Shown here: piece by piece, positions 1 to 9,689 of the stretch
How positions within the stretch are numbered: position 1 is the stretch's first letter
Layout of the letters: every line of letters starts with the position of its first letter
Source: Hordeum vulgare subsp. vulgare
Taxonomy: Eukaryota; Streptophyta; Magnoliopsida; Poales; Poaceae
Length of the DNA: 64,000 nucleotides
Assembly (NCBI RefSeq): GCF_904849725.1
Contig: NC_058522.1
Location: forward strand, 229,685,084 to 229,749,083
Direction of reading: 5' to 3'
Program-made: the position numbers and the translations under genes
Notes under the pieces: generated by a model
What the model saw: the letters and a program-made list of their open reading frames with translations, nothing else
Database searches by the model: none
Told to the model about the DNA's origin: nothing

Positions 1-174
1 GTGTACGCGGTGTAGCTCCCGAGCTTATTGAAGCCAGTCAGGGGGCGTACACTGAGTGAAAACTCTCAATAAAAAGAAACATGAAGCATGCTCTTTTTAT
101 TGCATTTGTTGTTGCTCCCTGAAAACGGAGAAAGATACATGTGCATGCTCTTTCCCTTGCTTGATTCTTGCCTT
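1..174 (-). other. 3' non-coding region of the Tat element
   Basis: Sequence downstream of the integrase stop codon, leading to the 3' LTR outside the window. No open frame, polypurine tract or LTR end can be recognised inside it. Confidence 0.5.
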
Positions 175-1314
175 TTAGCAATAGAACGGGCGAAGCAGCG
201 CCGCGTTCCATGGACGTTTCGTTTCTTGGCCGGAGTCGTCCCTCTTGCACTTCCTTGGCTTTTGGGCATCGATCAAGTAGTAAGCGTTGTTGTGCAACGC
301 CCTACTGATGATGAAGGGTCCCTCCCGTGGGGATGAGAGTTTGTGCTGGCCGGCAGTGCGCTGGGTTCTTCTGAGGACCAAGTCTCCCTCCCTGAAAGAG
401 AGATGCTTGATCTTTTTGCTGTGGTAGTATCTCAGCTTCTGTTGATAGATGGCCGTCCGACTCAAGGCCAAGTCCCTTGCTTCTTCGAGGAGATCCACAC
501 CGTCTTCTCTTGCCTCCTTCGCCTCTGTTTCTGTGTACAGGGTGACCCGAGGCGAGTCGAACTCGATATATGTGGGAATAATAGCCTCGGACCCGTATAC
601 CAGAAAGAATGGAGTGAAGCCGGTCGACCGGTTGGGCATGGTGCGGAGGCTCCATAGCACCGCCGGCAATTCTTCAATCCAGCAGCGGGCTGATCTGACC
701 AGTGGTGCCACCAGTCTTGGCTTGATGCCGGCCAGAATCAGGCTGTTGGCCCTCTCTGCTTGGCCGTTCGACTGAAGGTGCACCACTGAGGCCAAATCGA
801 GCCGGATGCCTACCTTGGAACAGTAGAGCGCTAGAGCGCCCTTGGCGAAGTTGGTGCCGTTGTCGGTGATGATGCTGTGGGGAACGCCATATCGAACAGA
901 TATGTCTGTGATGAACTTGACAGCGGTGGGGCCATCAAGCTTCTTGATAGGTCTGGCTTCGATCCACTTGGTGAACTTGTCGACGGCCACCAAGAGATGC
1001 TTCATCCCACCGCGAGCCGTCTTGAAGGGCCCTACCATGTCCAGTCCCCAGACGGCAAATGGCCATGATAGAGGGATGGTTTTGAGGGCTGAAGGCGGCA
1101 TATGGCTCTTCGCGCTGAAGAACTGGCAGCCTTCGCACTTGTCGACCAGATCCACGGCCTCCTCGAGAGCCGTGGGCCAGTAGAATCCGTGGCGGAATGC
1201 CTTGGCCACCAAGGTTCTGGAGGCGGCATGATGCCCACACTCCCCCTGGTGAATGTCTCTCAGGATCTCCTCTCCCTTTTCTGATTCGACGCAGCGTTGG
1301 AACACGTCGGTCAC
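175..1314 (-). pseudogene. Integrase of Tat-type gypsy element
   Basis: A 379-residue open frame encoding the integrase that would join the retrotransposon cDNA to host DNA. An N-terminal zinc-binding region is visible (H...H near residues 22-29, then CEGC near residue 60). The catalytic triad is present: D in GLDMVGPF (about residue 91), D in ITDNGTNF (about 150) and E in GQAERAN (about 185). The C-terminal part contains the FREGDLVLRR motif usual for gypsy integrases. Upstream the frame continues with gypsy-like residues but is cut by a TAG at 1366-1368, so in vivo it would be separated from the rest of Pol. The stop at 175 looks like the natural end of the polyprotein. Confidence 0.88.
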
Positions 1315-1365
1315 GCTGCGCCGTACTAGTTTGCGATTGATGATGGCGTAGGCGGCAGACCTGCG

Positions 1366-2583
1366 CTAGATTTGTCTCTCCTCTGCCTCGTTGTGAGGAA
1401 GTTCACCATGAAGAAGGAAGGTCAGAATAGTTTGAGCCCATGATGGAGCTGACACAAGGGTCGCCTCCGCCTCGTCTTGACTGTTGGGGGCTTCTGCAGC
1501 CCCCGAGCTTGATGGAGCCGTGGCTGTGGGCTCGAGACAAGGTGTCTCTGGTGCTGTCGCGGCAGCCGACTCACCGTCTACCTCCATGACGACCACCCAC
1601 TGGGTGTCAAGACGACATGATTTGAGTCCAGGCGGAGCCGGGGTTGTTGTCGTAGCCGGTGCCGCCATTAGCGTCGGCGGGGCAAATAGAGCCGACATAG
1701 GAACTGCAGCCGGCGTAGTTGGTGGAGCCGACGGCGCTTGCACCGTGGATTCAGCCGGTGCTGCTATTGGAGTCGGCATAGTCAGTGCAGCCGGCGTGGG
1801 AACCGCCGCCAGCGTAGCTGATGGAGCCGACGACGCTTGCACCGTAGAGTTAGCCGGCACAAAGATCGATGCCGACTCGGGAGACGGCTTGATAGACGGC
1901 TTATGGAGTTGCTCGAGGGAGACGCCGGCTGGAATGGCCTGTCTCGTGGAGCCGATCTTCGGCAGTGTATCGGCCGCCTCATTTTCTGCCCTGGGAACGT
2001 GGTGAAACTCAGAGCCCTCGAAGGGGTCGCTGAGCTGCTGAATGAGGAAGCGGTAGCTTGCCATGTTGGCGTCCCTGGCGTCCCATTCGCCAGAGACCTG
2101 CTGCACCACCAAGTCTGAATCGCCGAAGCATATGAGCCGTCGGATGCTGATCTCCTTGGCAAGCCGGAGGCCATGAGCCAGTGCTTCGTACTCGGCGACG
2201 TTGTTGGAGGCGGCGAAATGGATTTGGAGAGCATACTTGAGCTGGTCCCCTTTCGGAGACGTCAAGACGATGCTGGCTCCCAGTCCTGTCCGCATCTTCG
2301 AGCCGTCGAAGTGCATCCGCCAATGCGTGGAATCTGGAGGCGGTGGCTCAAACTGGGTCTCGGCCCAGTCGACTAAGAAATCGGCCACCACCTCAGACTT
2401 GATGGCGGTACGGGGCTCGTACCTGATATCGTGATCCGCCATAGCGATGGACCATTTGGCAATCCTGCCCGTGGCATCACGGTTGCCCATGATCTCTGAA
2501 AGTGGAGCAGTGCTTACCACGGTGATGGCATGCTCTTGGAAGTATTGCTTCAACTTCTTTGCAGCAAGGTAACACCATAACAC
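1366..2583 (-). pseudogene. Second (archaeal-type) RNase H and Pro/Ala-rich linker of Tat pol
   Basis: This frame starts in the tail of the first RNase H (KKLKQYFQEH) and then holds an additional RNase H domain at about residues 88-210, the hallmark of the Tat lineage. The four acidic positions are visible: D in HFDGS, E in NVAEYEAL, D in GDSDLVVQQ and D in ENEAAD, so the catalytic set looks intact. It should degrade RNA in the RNA/DNA hybrid during reverse transcription. A long linker rich in Ala, Pro, Ser and Thr follows (about residues 225-350) and contains an internal 33-residue duplication. The frame ends at a TAG at 1366-1368 before the integrase, and its start is shifted relative to the upstream frame near 2580. 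Confidence 0.85.
1651..1848 (-). repeat. 99-bp tandem duplication in the Pol linker
   Basis: Two adjacent 99-bp units (1651-1749 and 1750-1848) encode diverged 33-residue repeats, each starting STVQA(S/P)SAP. The repeat keeps the reading frame and extends the linker between the second RNase H and integrase. Confidence 0.75.
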
Positions 2584-2926
2584 ATTTTTTGATAATGCGG
2601 ATAGTTCTTCTTAGAGGCGGACAAGATCTCGCTAAGTAATAGACAGGGCGCTGCACTGGCAGTGCCTTGCCCTCCTCTTTTCGTTGAACTACCAAGACTA
2701 CGCTAAGCACGCGAGTGGTCGCCGCAGTGTATATGAGTATGGGTTCCCTTTCAAACGGCGGTGCCAAGATTGACAGGCTCGAGATTACCCGCTTGAGGTC
2801 GCGGAAGGCTTCGTCCGCCTGGTCGTTCCACTCGAACTTCATTGTCTTCTTCATGAGCTGATAGAGTGGAAGGGCCTTCTCGCCAAGCCGGCTGAAGAAC
2901 CGGCTAAGGGACGCCAAGCAACTCAC
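2477..2926 (-). pseudogene. First RNase H (RT-linked) domain, Tat gypsy
   Basis: Continuation of the RT domain into the original retroelement RNase H. Typical gypsy residues are seen at the start (SCLASLSRFFSRLGEKALPL) and in the middle (FEWNDQADEAF). At the usual position of the first catalytic Asp (LxTDAS in other gypsy elements) the sequence reads LIYTAATTRVL, so this RNase H looks inactive, as is known for Tat elements that gained a second RNase H. The frame is shifted near 2580, where the domain continues in another frame. A TGA at 2948-2950 separates it from the RT frame. Confidence 0.8.
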
Positions 2927-2947
2927 GAACTTCTGGACGTCGAGGAT

Positions 2948-3691
2948 TCAAGCTGGCCGCACCATCCGCTCGATGGTGCCGATCTTCTCGGGGTTCGCTT
3001 CGATACCGCGGGCGGACACGAAGAACCCCAAGAGTTTGCCGCCTGGAACCCCAAAGACGCACTTCTCCGGGTTGAGCCGGATCTTGTACTCGCGCATATT
3101 GGCGAACGTATCCCGCAAGTCGTCGAGGAGGCTGAAGTGCTGCTTCGTCTTGACAACGAAGTCATCCACATAGACGTGGATGTTTCTGCCTATTTGTGGC
3201 AGTAGGCACTGCTGCATGCAGCGTTGGAACGTCGCACCTGCGTTCTTCAGACCGAACCTCATGGTGGTGTAGCAGTAGGCCCCGAAGGGCGTGATGAAGG
3301 AGGTCTTCAGGCGATCAGCTGGATCCAGCTTGATTTGATGGTAGCCCGAATAAGCATCCAGAAATGACAGCAGTTCGCAGCCTGCGGTGGAGTCGATCAC
3401 TTGATCTATCCTAGGCAACGCGAAAGGGTATTTCGGACAGGCCCTATTCAGACTAGTGTAGTCAGTACACATTCGCCATGTGTTGTTCTTCTTCAGCACG
3501 AGGACTGGATTAGCCAGCCAGTCCGGGTGGAAAACCTCCATGATGAAGTCGGCTGCAAGGAGCCGGCTGATCTCTTCTCCGATCATGTGTCTCTTCCCCT
3601 CGGCGAAGCGGCGCAAGGGTTGTTTCACGAGCTTTGCATCCGGTCGCACGTGAAGTTTGTGCTCGGCGTACTTCCTCGGAACACCCGGCAT
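2948..3691 (-). pseudogene. Reverse transcriptase of Tat-type gypsy element
   Basis: A 247-residue frame covering the RT core. Visible motifs are the KK(N)NTWRMCTDYTSLN block (about residues 67-80), FLDAYSGYHQI with a catalytic Asp, TPFGAYCYTTMRFGLKNAGATFQR, and the active site VYVDDFVVK (about residues 173-181). These are the normal RT blocks of Ty3/gypsy. The frame is cut upstream by TAG at 3755-3757 and downstream by TGA at 2948-2950. It would copy element RNA to DNA in the virus-like particle; here it is a relic inside a broken polyprotein. Confidence 0.9.
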
Positions 3692-3754
3692 GTCCTTGGG
3701 GGACCATGCAAAGATGTCCCGATTCTCACGGAGGAAGTCGATGAGCCCGCCTTC

Positions 3755-5107
3755 CTATTTGGGGCTGAGGCCAACCCCGATGGTGACACACTGCTTTGGG
3801 TTGGCAGGGTCGAGTGGGACCTGCTTGGTCTCTTTAGCCGGCTTGAAAGAGCCCTCACCGGCCGATTGGGACGGAGGAGAAGGAATCGCTGGCTGCTCAG
3901 TAGCCTGGGCCACGAGCCGGTCGATCTGCCTCTTCTCCTCAGCAATCACCAAGGCGTCGGCGAGGCGGCTGCTATCTTGGGCACACTCGAGCGACTTCTT
4001 ATAGTCGCCAAAAACAGTGATGATGCCACTGGGACCCGACATCTTCATCTTCAGGTAGGCGTAATGCGGAATGGCCATTAACTTGGCCAGAGCCGGTCTT
4101 CCCAGCAGCGCGTGATACGGGCTACTGAGATCCACTACCTCGAACCATATGGACTCTCGGCGGAAGTGGGCTTTGTCGCCGAAGAGGACGTCCAGCTGGA
4201 TCTTGCTAATGGGCGAGAAGGACTGCCCAGGCACGATGCCATGGAAGACAATACTGGTCGGTAGGACGTCCATCTCCTTGAGTCCGAGCTTGAGGAGAGT
4301 GTCGAGGTAGAGGATGTTGATGCTGCTGCCGCCGTCGACCAACACCCAGGAGAATCGGCAGGTGAGCCTCTTGGAGGCGAAGGTGGGGTCAAGGACGAGT
4401 GCGTATGACCCCAGGTTGGGCATCACCGCAGGATGGTCCACCCGGCTCCATGTGATTGGTTTGTCGGACCAATGCATGTACTGGGGAACCGGGGGGACAG
4501 TGGCGTTTACCTCGCGCCGCCTCTGGCGCAGGCTATGCTTGTCGTCGCCTTCACTGGTGAAGACGACGAACGCTCCGTCTTGATGAGGGTAGTCTTGGTG
4601 GTGGCCGTCGTCGCGAGGCGTCGGCGGCGGAGCCGGAGCGTGGTTGGGAGCCGGTGCACGAGGGGCCGCTTGCGCACCTGGAGGAGCCGGCAGGCCATCC
4701 CCCTGCGACAACCGGCGCGCAAAGATGCATTGTCGAAGGGTGTGGGAAGACGGCTGCGCCCTAGAATGTATCTTCCAGGGGGCGTCGAGCAGCTGCTCGA
4801 AGGACTGCTTGGGAAGCCAGTTGTTGTTGCTTCTGTTGGGATGCTTTCGTGAAGGGCCGGCTTGAGGAGCCGATGTTTCGCCCTCCACGCTGGCCACCAA
4901 CTTGCTGTTGGAGCGGGGATCCATCTGATCCACCTTGCGCTTGTAGTTGTTTTGGCCGCCTCGGTTGTCCCGAGCCGGCTTGGGAGTAGCCGACGTAGGT
5001 ACAGCCTTGTCCGAGGCGGTCACCTTGACACGTATTGCCGAGTCGGCCGTGGTGTATTTGTCCGCCTTGGCCATGAGCACCGCCAGAGAGGTGGGCTCCG
5101 AGCACAT
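3755..5107 (-). pseudogene. Gag C-terminus and aspartic protease, Tat gypsy
   Basis: A 450-residue frame. Its first part resembles the C-terminal Gag region of Tat elements (LAVLMAKADKYTTADSA), followed by a low-complexity Pro/Gln/Ala-rich stretch. The protease region starts at about residue 220; the active site reads VLVDGGSSINILY (about residues 254-266), the DGGSS variant usual in this lineage in place of DTGSS. Nearby blocks (LLGRPALAKLMA, MKFP-like MKMSGPSGIITVFGD) also match the lineage. It is separated from RT by a TAG at 3755-3757. The protease would cut Gag-Pol in the particle. Confidence 0.82.
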
Positions 5108-5585
5108 GAGCTTGTGCTTGAGGAGGCTACCGTCTCGGCAACCATTGATGAAGTACTGGATGGCTTGTCCTCATGCACCCCCTCACAGGAATTACGGAGC
5201 TCAGTCCACCGGGTGACGTAGTCGTGAAGGGGTTCGTCGGCCTTCTGGATGCACATGGCCAGCTCGCGGGGCCGGCCAGGGCGCTTGTAGGTGCCAGTGA
5301 AGTTGCGGACAAACGCCTCCTCGAAGTCCACCTAGGAGTTGACACTGCCGGCCGGGAGGCTGTTAAGCCAAGTCCGGGCCGAGCCGGTCAACATGAGTGG
5401 CACATAGAGGACTACTATGTGCTTGTTGCCCCTGGCAATGCCGACGATCGTGGTGTAGTCAATCAGCCAGTCCTCTGGCTTGGCCGTGCCATTGTATTTT
5501 GGCGTGTCCCGAGGTAGGGTGAAGCCTCGGGGGAACGGCTCCCCTCGGATCCGGGGGCCAAAGCAGGCTGGACCGACGGGACCGT
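5020..5585 (-). pseudogene. Gag core domain, Tat gypsy, frameshifted
   Basis: Retrotransposon Gag core residues are readable in pieces: a stretch ending in RTWLNSLPAGSVNS upstream of a TAG at 5332-5334, then DFEEAFVRNFTGTYKRPGRP, CIQKADEPLHDYVTRWTELRN and CEGVHEDK in the next part. The same frame does not continue into the protease frame, so at least one frameshift lies near 5110-5170. This domain forms the virus-like particle. The stop and frameshift mean no full Gag can be made. Confidence 0.75.
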
Positions 5586-5793
5586 CTTCCTCTAGGAGGG
5601 CTGACTAGGCCAGGACAATGAGATGTCGGCGAGCGTCCCGATCATCCTGGGTGGCGTGAGCGCCAACCCTAGTGGCGAGAGGGGAGGCGCCTCCTGAACC
5701 AGGGATGTGAGTTCTTCACGGGGGAAGAATCTCACACTCCGAATCGCCCTCGTCGCCTCCGTGACGCAAGCCCGAAGTGTGCTCGCTCTGGCG

Positions 5794-6873
5794 CTAAGAG
5801 CGCCGCTCTTGGCTTCCCTCGCCCCTCTGGCCGGAAGGGCGATGCGAGGAAGATCCTTCTGCATGATGCTGACCGCTAGGGTTGCGGCGTGCCCCAGGGT
5901 TGGGTCCCGGGGACTCCGACTGAGCCTGACTGGGGTCGCATCGAGCGTGTTGCTGGTTGGCAGCGTCAAGGAGGTCCTGGACCCGCTTCTCCTGGAAAGC
6001 GCGCTCATCGCCTTCCAGGTTCGCCATCTCCTCCATGGCTGCCTGAGCCGCTTGCATGTTGGCTGCACGGGTCTCATAGGTGGGCAGATCGCCACCTAGG
6101 ACTTCGGCGATGAATCGGCCGCGGCTGCGGACCGATCCAAGCCGGCTAGGGGCCTCGGAAATCGGAGTAAGGCCGTATATGGAGTTATACTCGCGTTGCG
6201 TAGCCTCCATCCGACGTTTTGCCGAAGCTACGGCAATGCCTTCCTCCAGGATACACTTGCGAGCCTCCTCCAGCGAGGCCCGAGCATTAGCAGGGTTGGC
6301 GGAAGCGGTGACGGGTGTCTTTAGGCCGGCGATGGCATCCCGAAGAGTATCGGCGGTGGCAGCGGCGGGCTCACCAGCGCCTGCTGAGGCCTTGCCGGGA
6401 GCTGTGCTGGTGCCGGCGCCGATAACCATCACTTCCACGGTGTTGGAGACGGCAGCAACGTGGTATGGGGTGAAGAACCCCACCGACGGCGGAGGGCCGT
6501 CAAAGATGAGGACGTTGCTGGGATATACGTCGTGGGCAGGCATCTCAGCGATAGAGAGCCTGCTGAAGCTGGCGTAGAGCGCCTCAACGTCGAAGTCCTC
6601 GCCGAAGTAGCGCGGACCGTCGTTGAGACGTAGGACGCTGAAGAGAACGTTGAGGTTCTCCATAGCAGCGAGGACGACGCTAGGGAGCGCCTCGTCATCA
6701 GAATCTTCGTCCGAATCCGCATGGCAGACGGGGACGTCGATCAGCATGGTTGTTGCCTCGTCGAAAGCGGGCTCCACGGGCATGCAAACTGATCCGGACG
6801 TGATGCATCCGGTGGTGTAGGTGCGGGGCCCCGCCCAGCGCGTAAAGCCAGCCGATGCCGCGATCGGCCCCAT
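5794..6873 (-). pseudogene. Gag N-terminal region, Tat gypsy
   Basis: Open from the ATG at 6873-6871, which lies within the primer-binding region just after the 5' LTR (MGPIAASAG...). A longer frame reaches up to 6993 but would start inside the LTR, so 6873 is preferred. The protein is acidic in its first half, then Ala-rich, with a possible coiled coil (RASLEEARKCILEEGIAVAS, AKRRMEATQREYNS) and a charged Ser/Gly/Arg-rich end. It has no recognised enzyme motif; position and lineage indicate the variable N-terminal part of Gag. The frame shifts before the Gag core. Confidence 0.6.
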
Positions 6874-6884
6874 GGTGGGCGCCA
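6867..6884 (-). other. Primer-binding site of the Tat element
   Basis: Two bases after the LTR end (6887) the minus strand reads TGGCGCCCACCATGGGGC. Position and the TGG start fit a tRNA primer-binding site; the tRNA species was not identified. Confidence 0.65.
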
Positions 6885-7213
6885 AATGTCGGTGAATACT
6901 CACAACATATGGCATAGGTAGGCTAAAGTCTGTGAGAACCGAAGGGACAAAGGTGGACGCTGGGAACGAGGTTAGTACACGCATGGGACGCATGATGTAC
7001 CCAAGTTCGGGGCTCTCCGTAGAGATAATACCCCTAATCCCGCCGGAGTGTTTGATGTGTATGAACAGAGTACAGGGTTGCTCTTGGAGTTGTGTTGGGA
7101 GGAGGAAGAGGGGAGCGGACGGCTCGTTTCTGCCTCTCTCTGTGGTTGGTGAGTGTATAGAGATGTTCGGTTGTGGAATGATCGGCCCCCTTGCATGAAG
7201 GGCGACCAGGGGG

Positions 7214-7220
7214 TTTTAAA
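7214..7220 (-). promoter_or_regulatory. TATA-like box in the Tat LTR
   Basis: TTTAAAA followed by CCCCCTGG on the minus strand, about 780 nt into the LTR and about 330 nt before its end. The position suits a U3/R promoter, but there is no transcript evidence. Confidence 0.4.
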
Positions 7221-7775
7221 GACGAACCCGCCGGCCTACAATATGGATAAAGGGTACAAGTGTGGGACCCGGCTGGCAGCCTCGCCGGCTGGCCAGGAGC
7301 CCACTAGAGTCATGTATTGTCGCTTGAGGGACCCGCCGGCTGCATGGTCTCGATTGGCAGTGGGACCCGCTGGCTCGCCAATGAGGCTCTCGCGTAAGGT
7401 TGACGCCGAGCACGCGCTGTACGTCAAGCGTCGCCCTGCGAGATTCGTCATGGGCAGGTAGTACGGCCGCCTCCACTGTTCCCCACACCGAGTGCAGTAA
7501 TGGAGTGGGAGTGTGACGGTCCGACACTATGCTAGGTGACGGATCAGAGCCGGGGTAGGTCAGCGGTGTGGCCACCGACGCTCGTACCTGCCGGGCGCCC
7601 CGATCCAGTACATTTTGCTGACGCGTAGCTACCTTTAATCGTAAGGTCTTATCTTGACCTACGATCTGATGTGACTTGTGATCTTCGGCCAGCTAGCCTG
7701 CTTGGCTAGCCGGCTTGGGCGCGGTCGCCTCCTTCCGAGCCGGGCTGGCGGGACCAGGCCGGCTCAAGAAAGGTA

Positions 7776-7895
7776 GCCGCCTCGACTCTAGCCGGCGGGG
7801 GCTGCCTGGCCGGCCAGAGGAATGGCCACCTCGTCCTCTAGCCGGTAGGCGCTGCCTAGCCGGCCAGAGGAATGGCCGCCTCGTCCTTTAGCCGT
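7776..7895. repeat. 49-50 bp tandem repeat in LTR U3
   Basis: About 2.4 copies of a GC-rich unit starting GCC(G/A)CCTCG and ending GGCCAGAGGAATG, at 7776, 7825 and 7875. It lies near the start of the LTR (U3 side), where repeated enhancer-like blocks are common. Confidence 0.7.
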
Positions 7896-7996
7896 CCGGA
7901 AGACTTGGGCCTTGGAATCTGTATACGTTCATGTCCTTTGGGCCGGAAATGAAGGAGCAGGCTTGATGAGCCTACGCCGGGGTTATCCCCCCGACA

Positions 7997-8358
7997 CAGC
8001 AGCTAGTAGATTGATAGGTATGGGCCGACCACATTATGCAAAGTCCAAATGAAAGCTTTTGTGGGTGAAGTGTGTGATGAAAGGAGATGATAGTTTATTC
8101 CCACCTCGACTGTCCATGTGGAAGGGGACACAGGGTTGGTGATATAAGCGGTTGGTGAGAAGAGAAGTGCTCATAGCCAAGCTACGCAAACCATCATTTT
8201 AGTAAAAACTGAAAACCGAACTCAATTGGTCGGTTAACTGAAATTTCGGTTAGTTGCTTCTTTGACTTTATTTCGGTTATCACTTTTGCAAACCGAATTG
8301 ACAAAAAAACTGAATAGCAGAAACCAAAATTTTGCTTTGTACCGAACGCCCAGGCCTA
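7997..8358. mobile_element. hAT-like DNA transposon, right part
   Basis: The right end reads (minus strand) TAGGCCTGGGCGTTCGG, a terminal sequence typical of plant hAT-like elements. Interspersed AACCGAA/TTCGGTT motifs follow at 8216-8300. The other end lies left of the Tat element, which is inserted in it. The terminus abuts Athila copy A, where the expected 8-bp target duplication would be CCAGCTGT (8359-8366). Class is inferred from one end only. No ORF is seen. Confidence 0.5.
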
Positions 8359-9411
8359 CCAGCTGTCCTCCCAAGAAAAAGGCTCTTCTTCTTTAGGAAC
8401 AATCCCCTTCATGGGGTTTTGGAACTGCTGCTGGATAACGAACTCGTCCAGCTCAATCGAGGTGAAGGACCACCCGTTCCTGCTAGTGTAATAAAACAAA
8501 AGTGGTGCATGTAGACGGATCTCGCAAGTAGTAAGCTCGCCAAACCTCATAACATAAACAAGGTTACCAACCTCGGAAGTCCTAGTAACAAACTCATGCC
8601 TCTTCATAGCGGTAAGATCAAAGCTTATGAATGAAAAAGGCGTATCATCCGTGCGTACAGTGCGTCTGAGGTGCTCGAGGCTAAGCATGGCATAAATGCC
8701 ACCAAAGTGAGGCCCCTTGCCGCTGTTAACGATGAGGCGACAAGCAGCGAAAGCACCAATATTATACGTGTTATCTCCTAAGAGGGCGGCTGCCAAGATA
8801 ACGAGATCCGGAGCCGAAATGTTGCTCATGTTGTCACGAGATAACACCCCTCGAGCAATATAGTATGCGAAATACCTGATGTGGGGAAACAAGATGCTAG
8901 AGATCTTCCCCCGGTGAATTTCTCGTGGATCCTTGCTGCAAAGGGAAGCGAATAGGGATTTCAGCTCGTAGGGCTGAACTTTCATTTTGGTCGTCTTCCC
9001 GACATTTCGCACACCTATGACATCACAAAATTCCGCCAAAGACATGGTAAAGTCATCCTCATATAATCTGAATTCAATCATGGAAGTTTTGTCATTATAT
9101 CTAAACCAGTTGGCAAAATAATAGGTGAGTTTTGGATATTGTTGCACACGTCGTGTTACGAGATGTATCAAACGTGCAGCTGCACGGAGGTTATCAAACT
9201 CATCCTTAATACGTGCCGCCATAAGGAAATCTGAACACGGGTATGCCATGGCACGTGCCGTGCCCGTCTTGTGGAACAACTCGGGTGGCACGATACCATC
9301 ATTGTAACTTGTCCTCACAGTAGAGTATGAAGCTGCAGCTCTAGTTAGTCTATCGGTAGGCTCGGGTCTCTTCTTCCCAAGCCATCCTTTTGCTTTTCCA
9401 AACAACCCCAT
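8356..9411 (-). CDS. ATHILA ORF-1-like second ORF, copy A
   Basis: About 351 residues from the ATG at 9411 (MGLFGKAKGW). An upstream in-frame ATG at 9471 is less likely because a possible splice acceptor lies at 9414-9415. The fold pattern resembles the ATHILA ORF-1 family (related to plant mobile domains): IEFRLYEDDFTMSLAEFCDVIG at about 110-132, then an aromatic-rich PHIRYFAYYIARGVL and LVILAAALLGDNTYNIGAFA, then HFGGIYAMLSLEHL. No enzyme motif, signal peptide or clear membrane span is seen. The frame is open, unlike the gag of the same copy. Its last codon TAG (8356-8358) is supplied by the hAT terminus, so the original C-terminus is missing. The function is unknown. Confidence 0.7.
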   Translation of the reverse strand: MGLFGKAKGWLGKKRPEPTDRLTRAAASYSTVRTSYNDGIVPPELFHKTGTARAMAYPCSDFLMAARIKDEFDNLRAAARLIHLVTRRVQQYPKLTYYFANWFRYNDKTSMIEFRLYEDDFTMSLAEFCDVIGVRNVGKTTKMKVQPYELKSLFASLCSKDPREIHRGKISSILFPHIRYFAYYIARGVLSRDNMSNISAPDLVILAAALLGDNTYNIGAFAACRLIVNSGKGPHFGGIYAMLSLEHLRRTVRTDDTPFSFISFDLTAMKRHEFVTRTSEVGNLVYVMRFGELTTCEIRLHAPLLFYYTSRNGWSFTSIELDEFVIQQQFQNPMKGIVPKEEEPFSWEDSW

Positions 9412-9413
9412 TT

Positions 9414-9635
9414 CTGAAATTTTTGGTTCATCACAAAAATGGAGGTTTAAGCAAAAAATGAGTTGGAGCAAACTATTCTACTCACTTCCTTGATGCATAA
9501 ACTTGCATCAACACTTCCTAAATAAATTCCTAAACATGCATGCAAGCTCATATGAATAGCACCAAGAACTCCTAAATACTCACAAATAAGACCACCAATC
9601 AAAATTTTAATTGGAGGAGTGGAGGAGTCACATAC
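9414..9635 (-). other. Predicted 222-nt 5'-UTR intron of the second ORF, copy A
   Basis: The minus strand reads CCTTG/GTATGTGACTCC at 9635 (donor) and AAAATTTCAG just before AAATGG at 9414 (acceptor). The interval is T-rich. Copy B has the same donor and acceptor and the same length. No transcript data. Confidence 0.55.
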
Positions 9636-9689
9636 CAAGGAGCAAATGCCCAAATTCTCAATGCAAATAATGGGCTGTAGAGAGAGATC

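Larger units (their letters stand above)
1..7996 (-). mobile_element. Ty3/gypsy LTR retrotransposon, Tat lineage, 3' end outside window
   Basis: Minus-strand element running from its 5' LTR (6887-7996) through PBS, gag, protease, reverse transcriptase, RNase H, a second RNase H and integrase to the window edge; the 3' LTR lies left of base 1. The second RNase H between RT-RH and integrase, the VDGGSS protease motif and the LTR start TGTCGGGGGGATAACCCC point to the Tat lineage (Tat/Retand/Ogre group). The coding frame is broken by several stops and frameshifts, so this copy is probably dead. The right flank CAGCA (7997-8001) is the candidate target-site duplication. It is inserted in a hAT-like element. 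Lineage is confident; the family name is not assigned. Confidence 0.9.
6887..7996 (-). repeat. 5' LTR of the Tat gypsy element (1110 bp)
   Basis: On the minus strand it starts TGTCGGGGGGATAACCCC at 7996 and ends CACCGACA at 6887. The ends form the inverted repeat TGTCGG/CCGACA, and the LTR is followed by two bases and the PBS. The second LTR is outside the window, so LTR divergence cannot be measured. Confidence 0.85.

Noticed and set aside
175..1314. A functional integrase gene
   Set aside because: The frame is open, but it is cut off from upstream Pol by TAG at 1366-1368 and has no start context of its own; kept as a pseudogene.
8216..8300. AACCGAA/TTCGGTT motifs as a plant viral or telomere-like repeat
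   Set aside because: Irregular spacing and mixed orientation; better explained as subterminal motifs of the hAT-like element.
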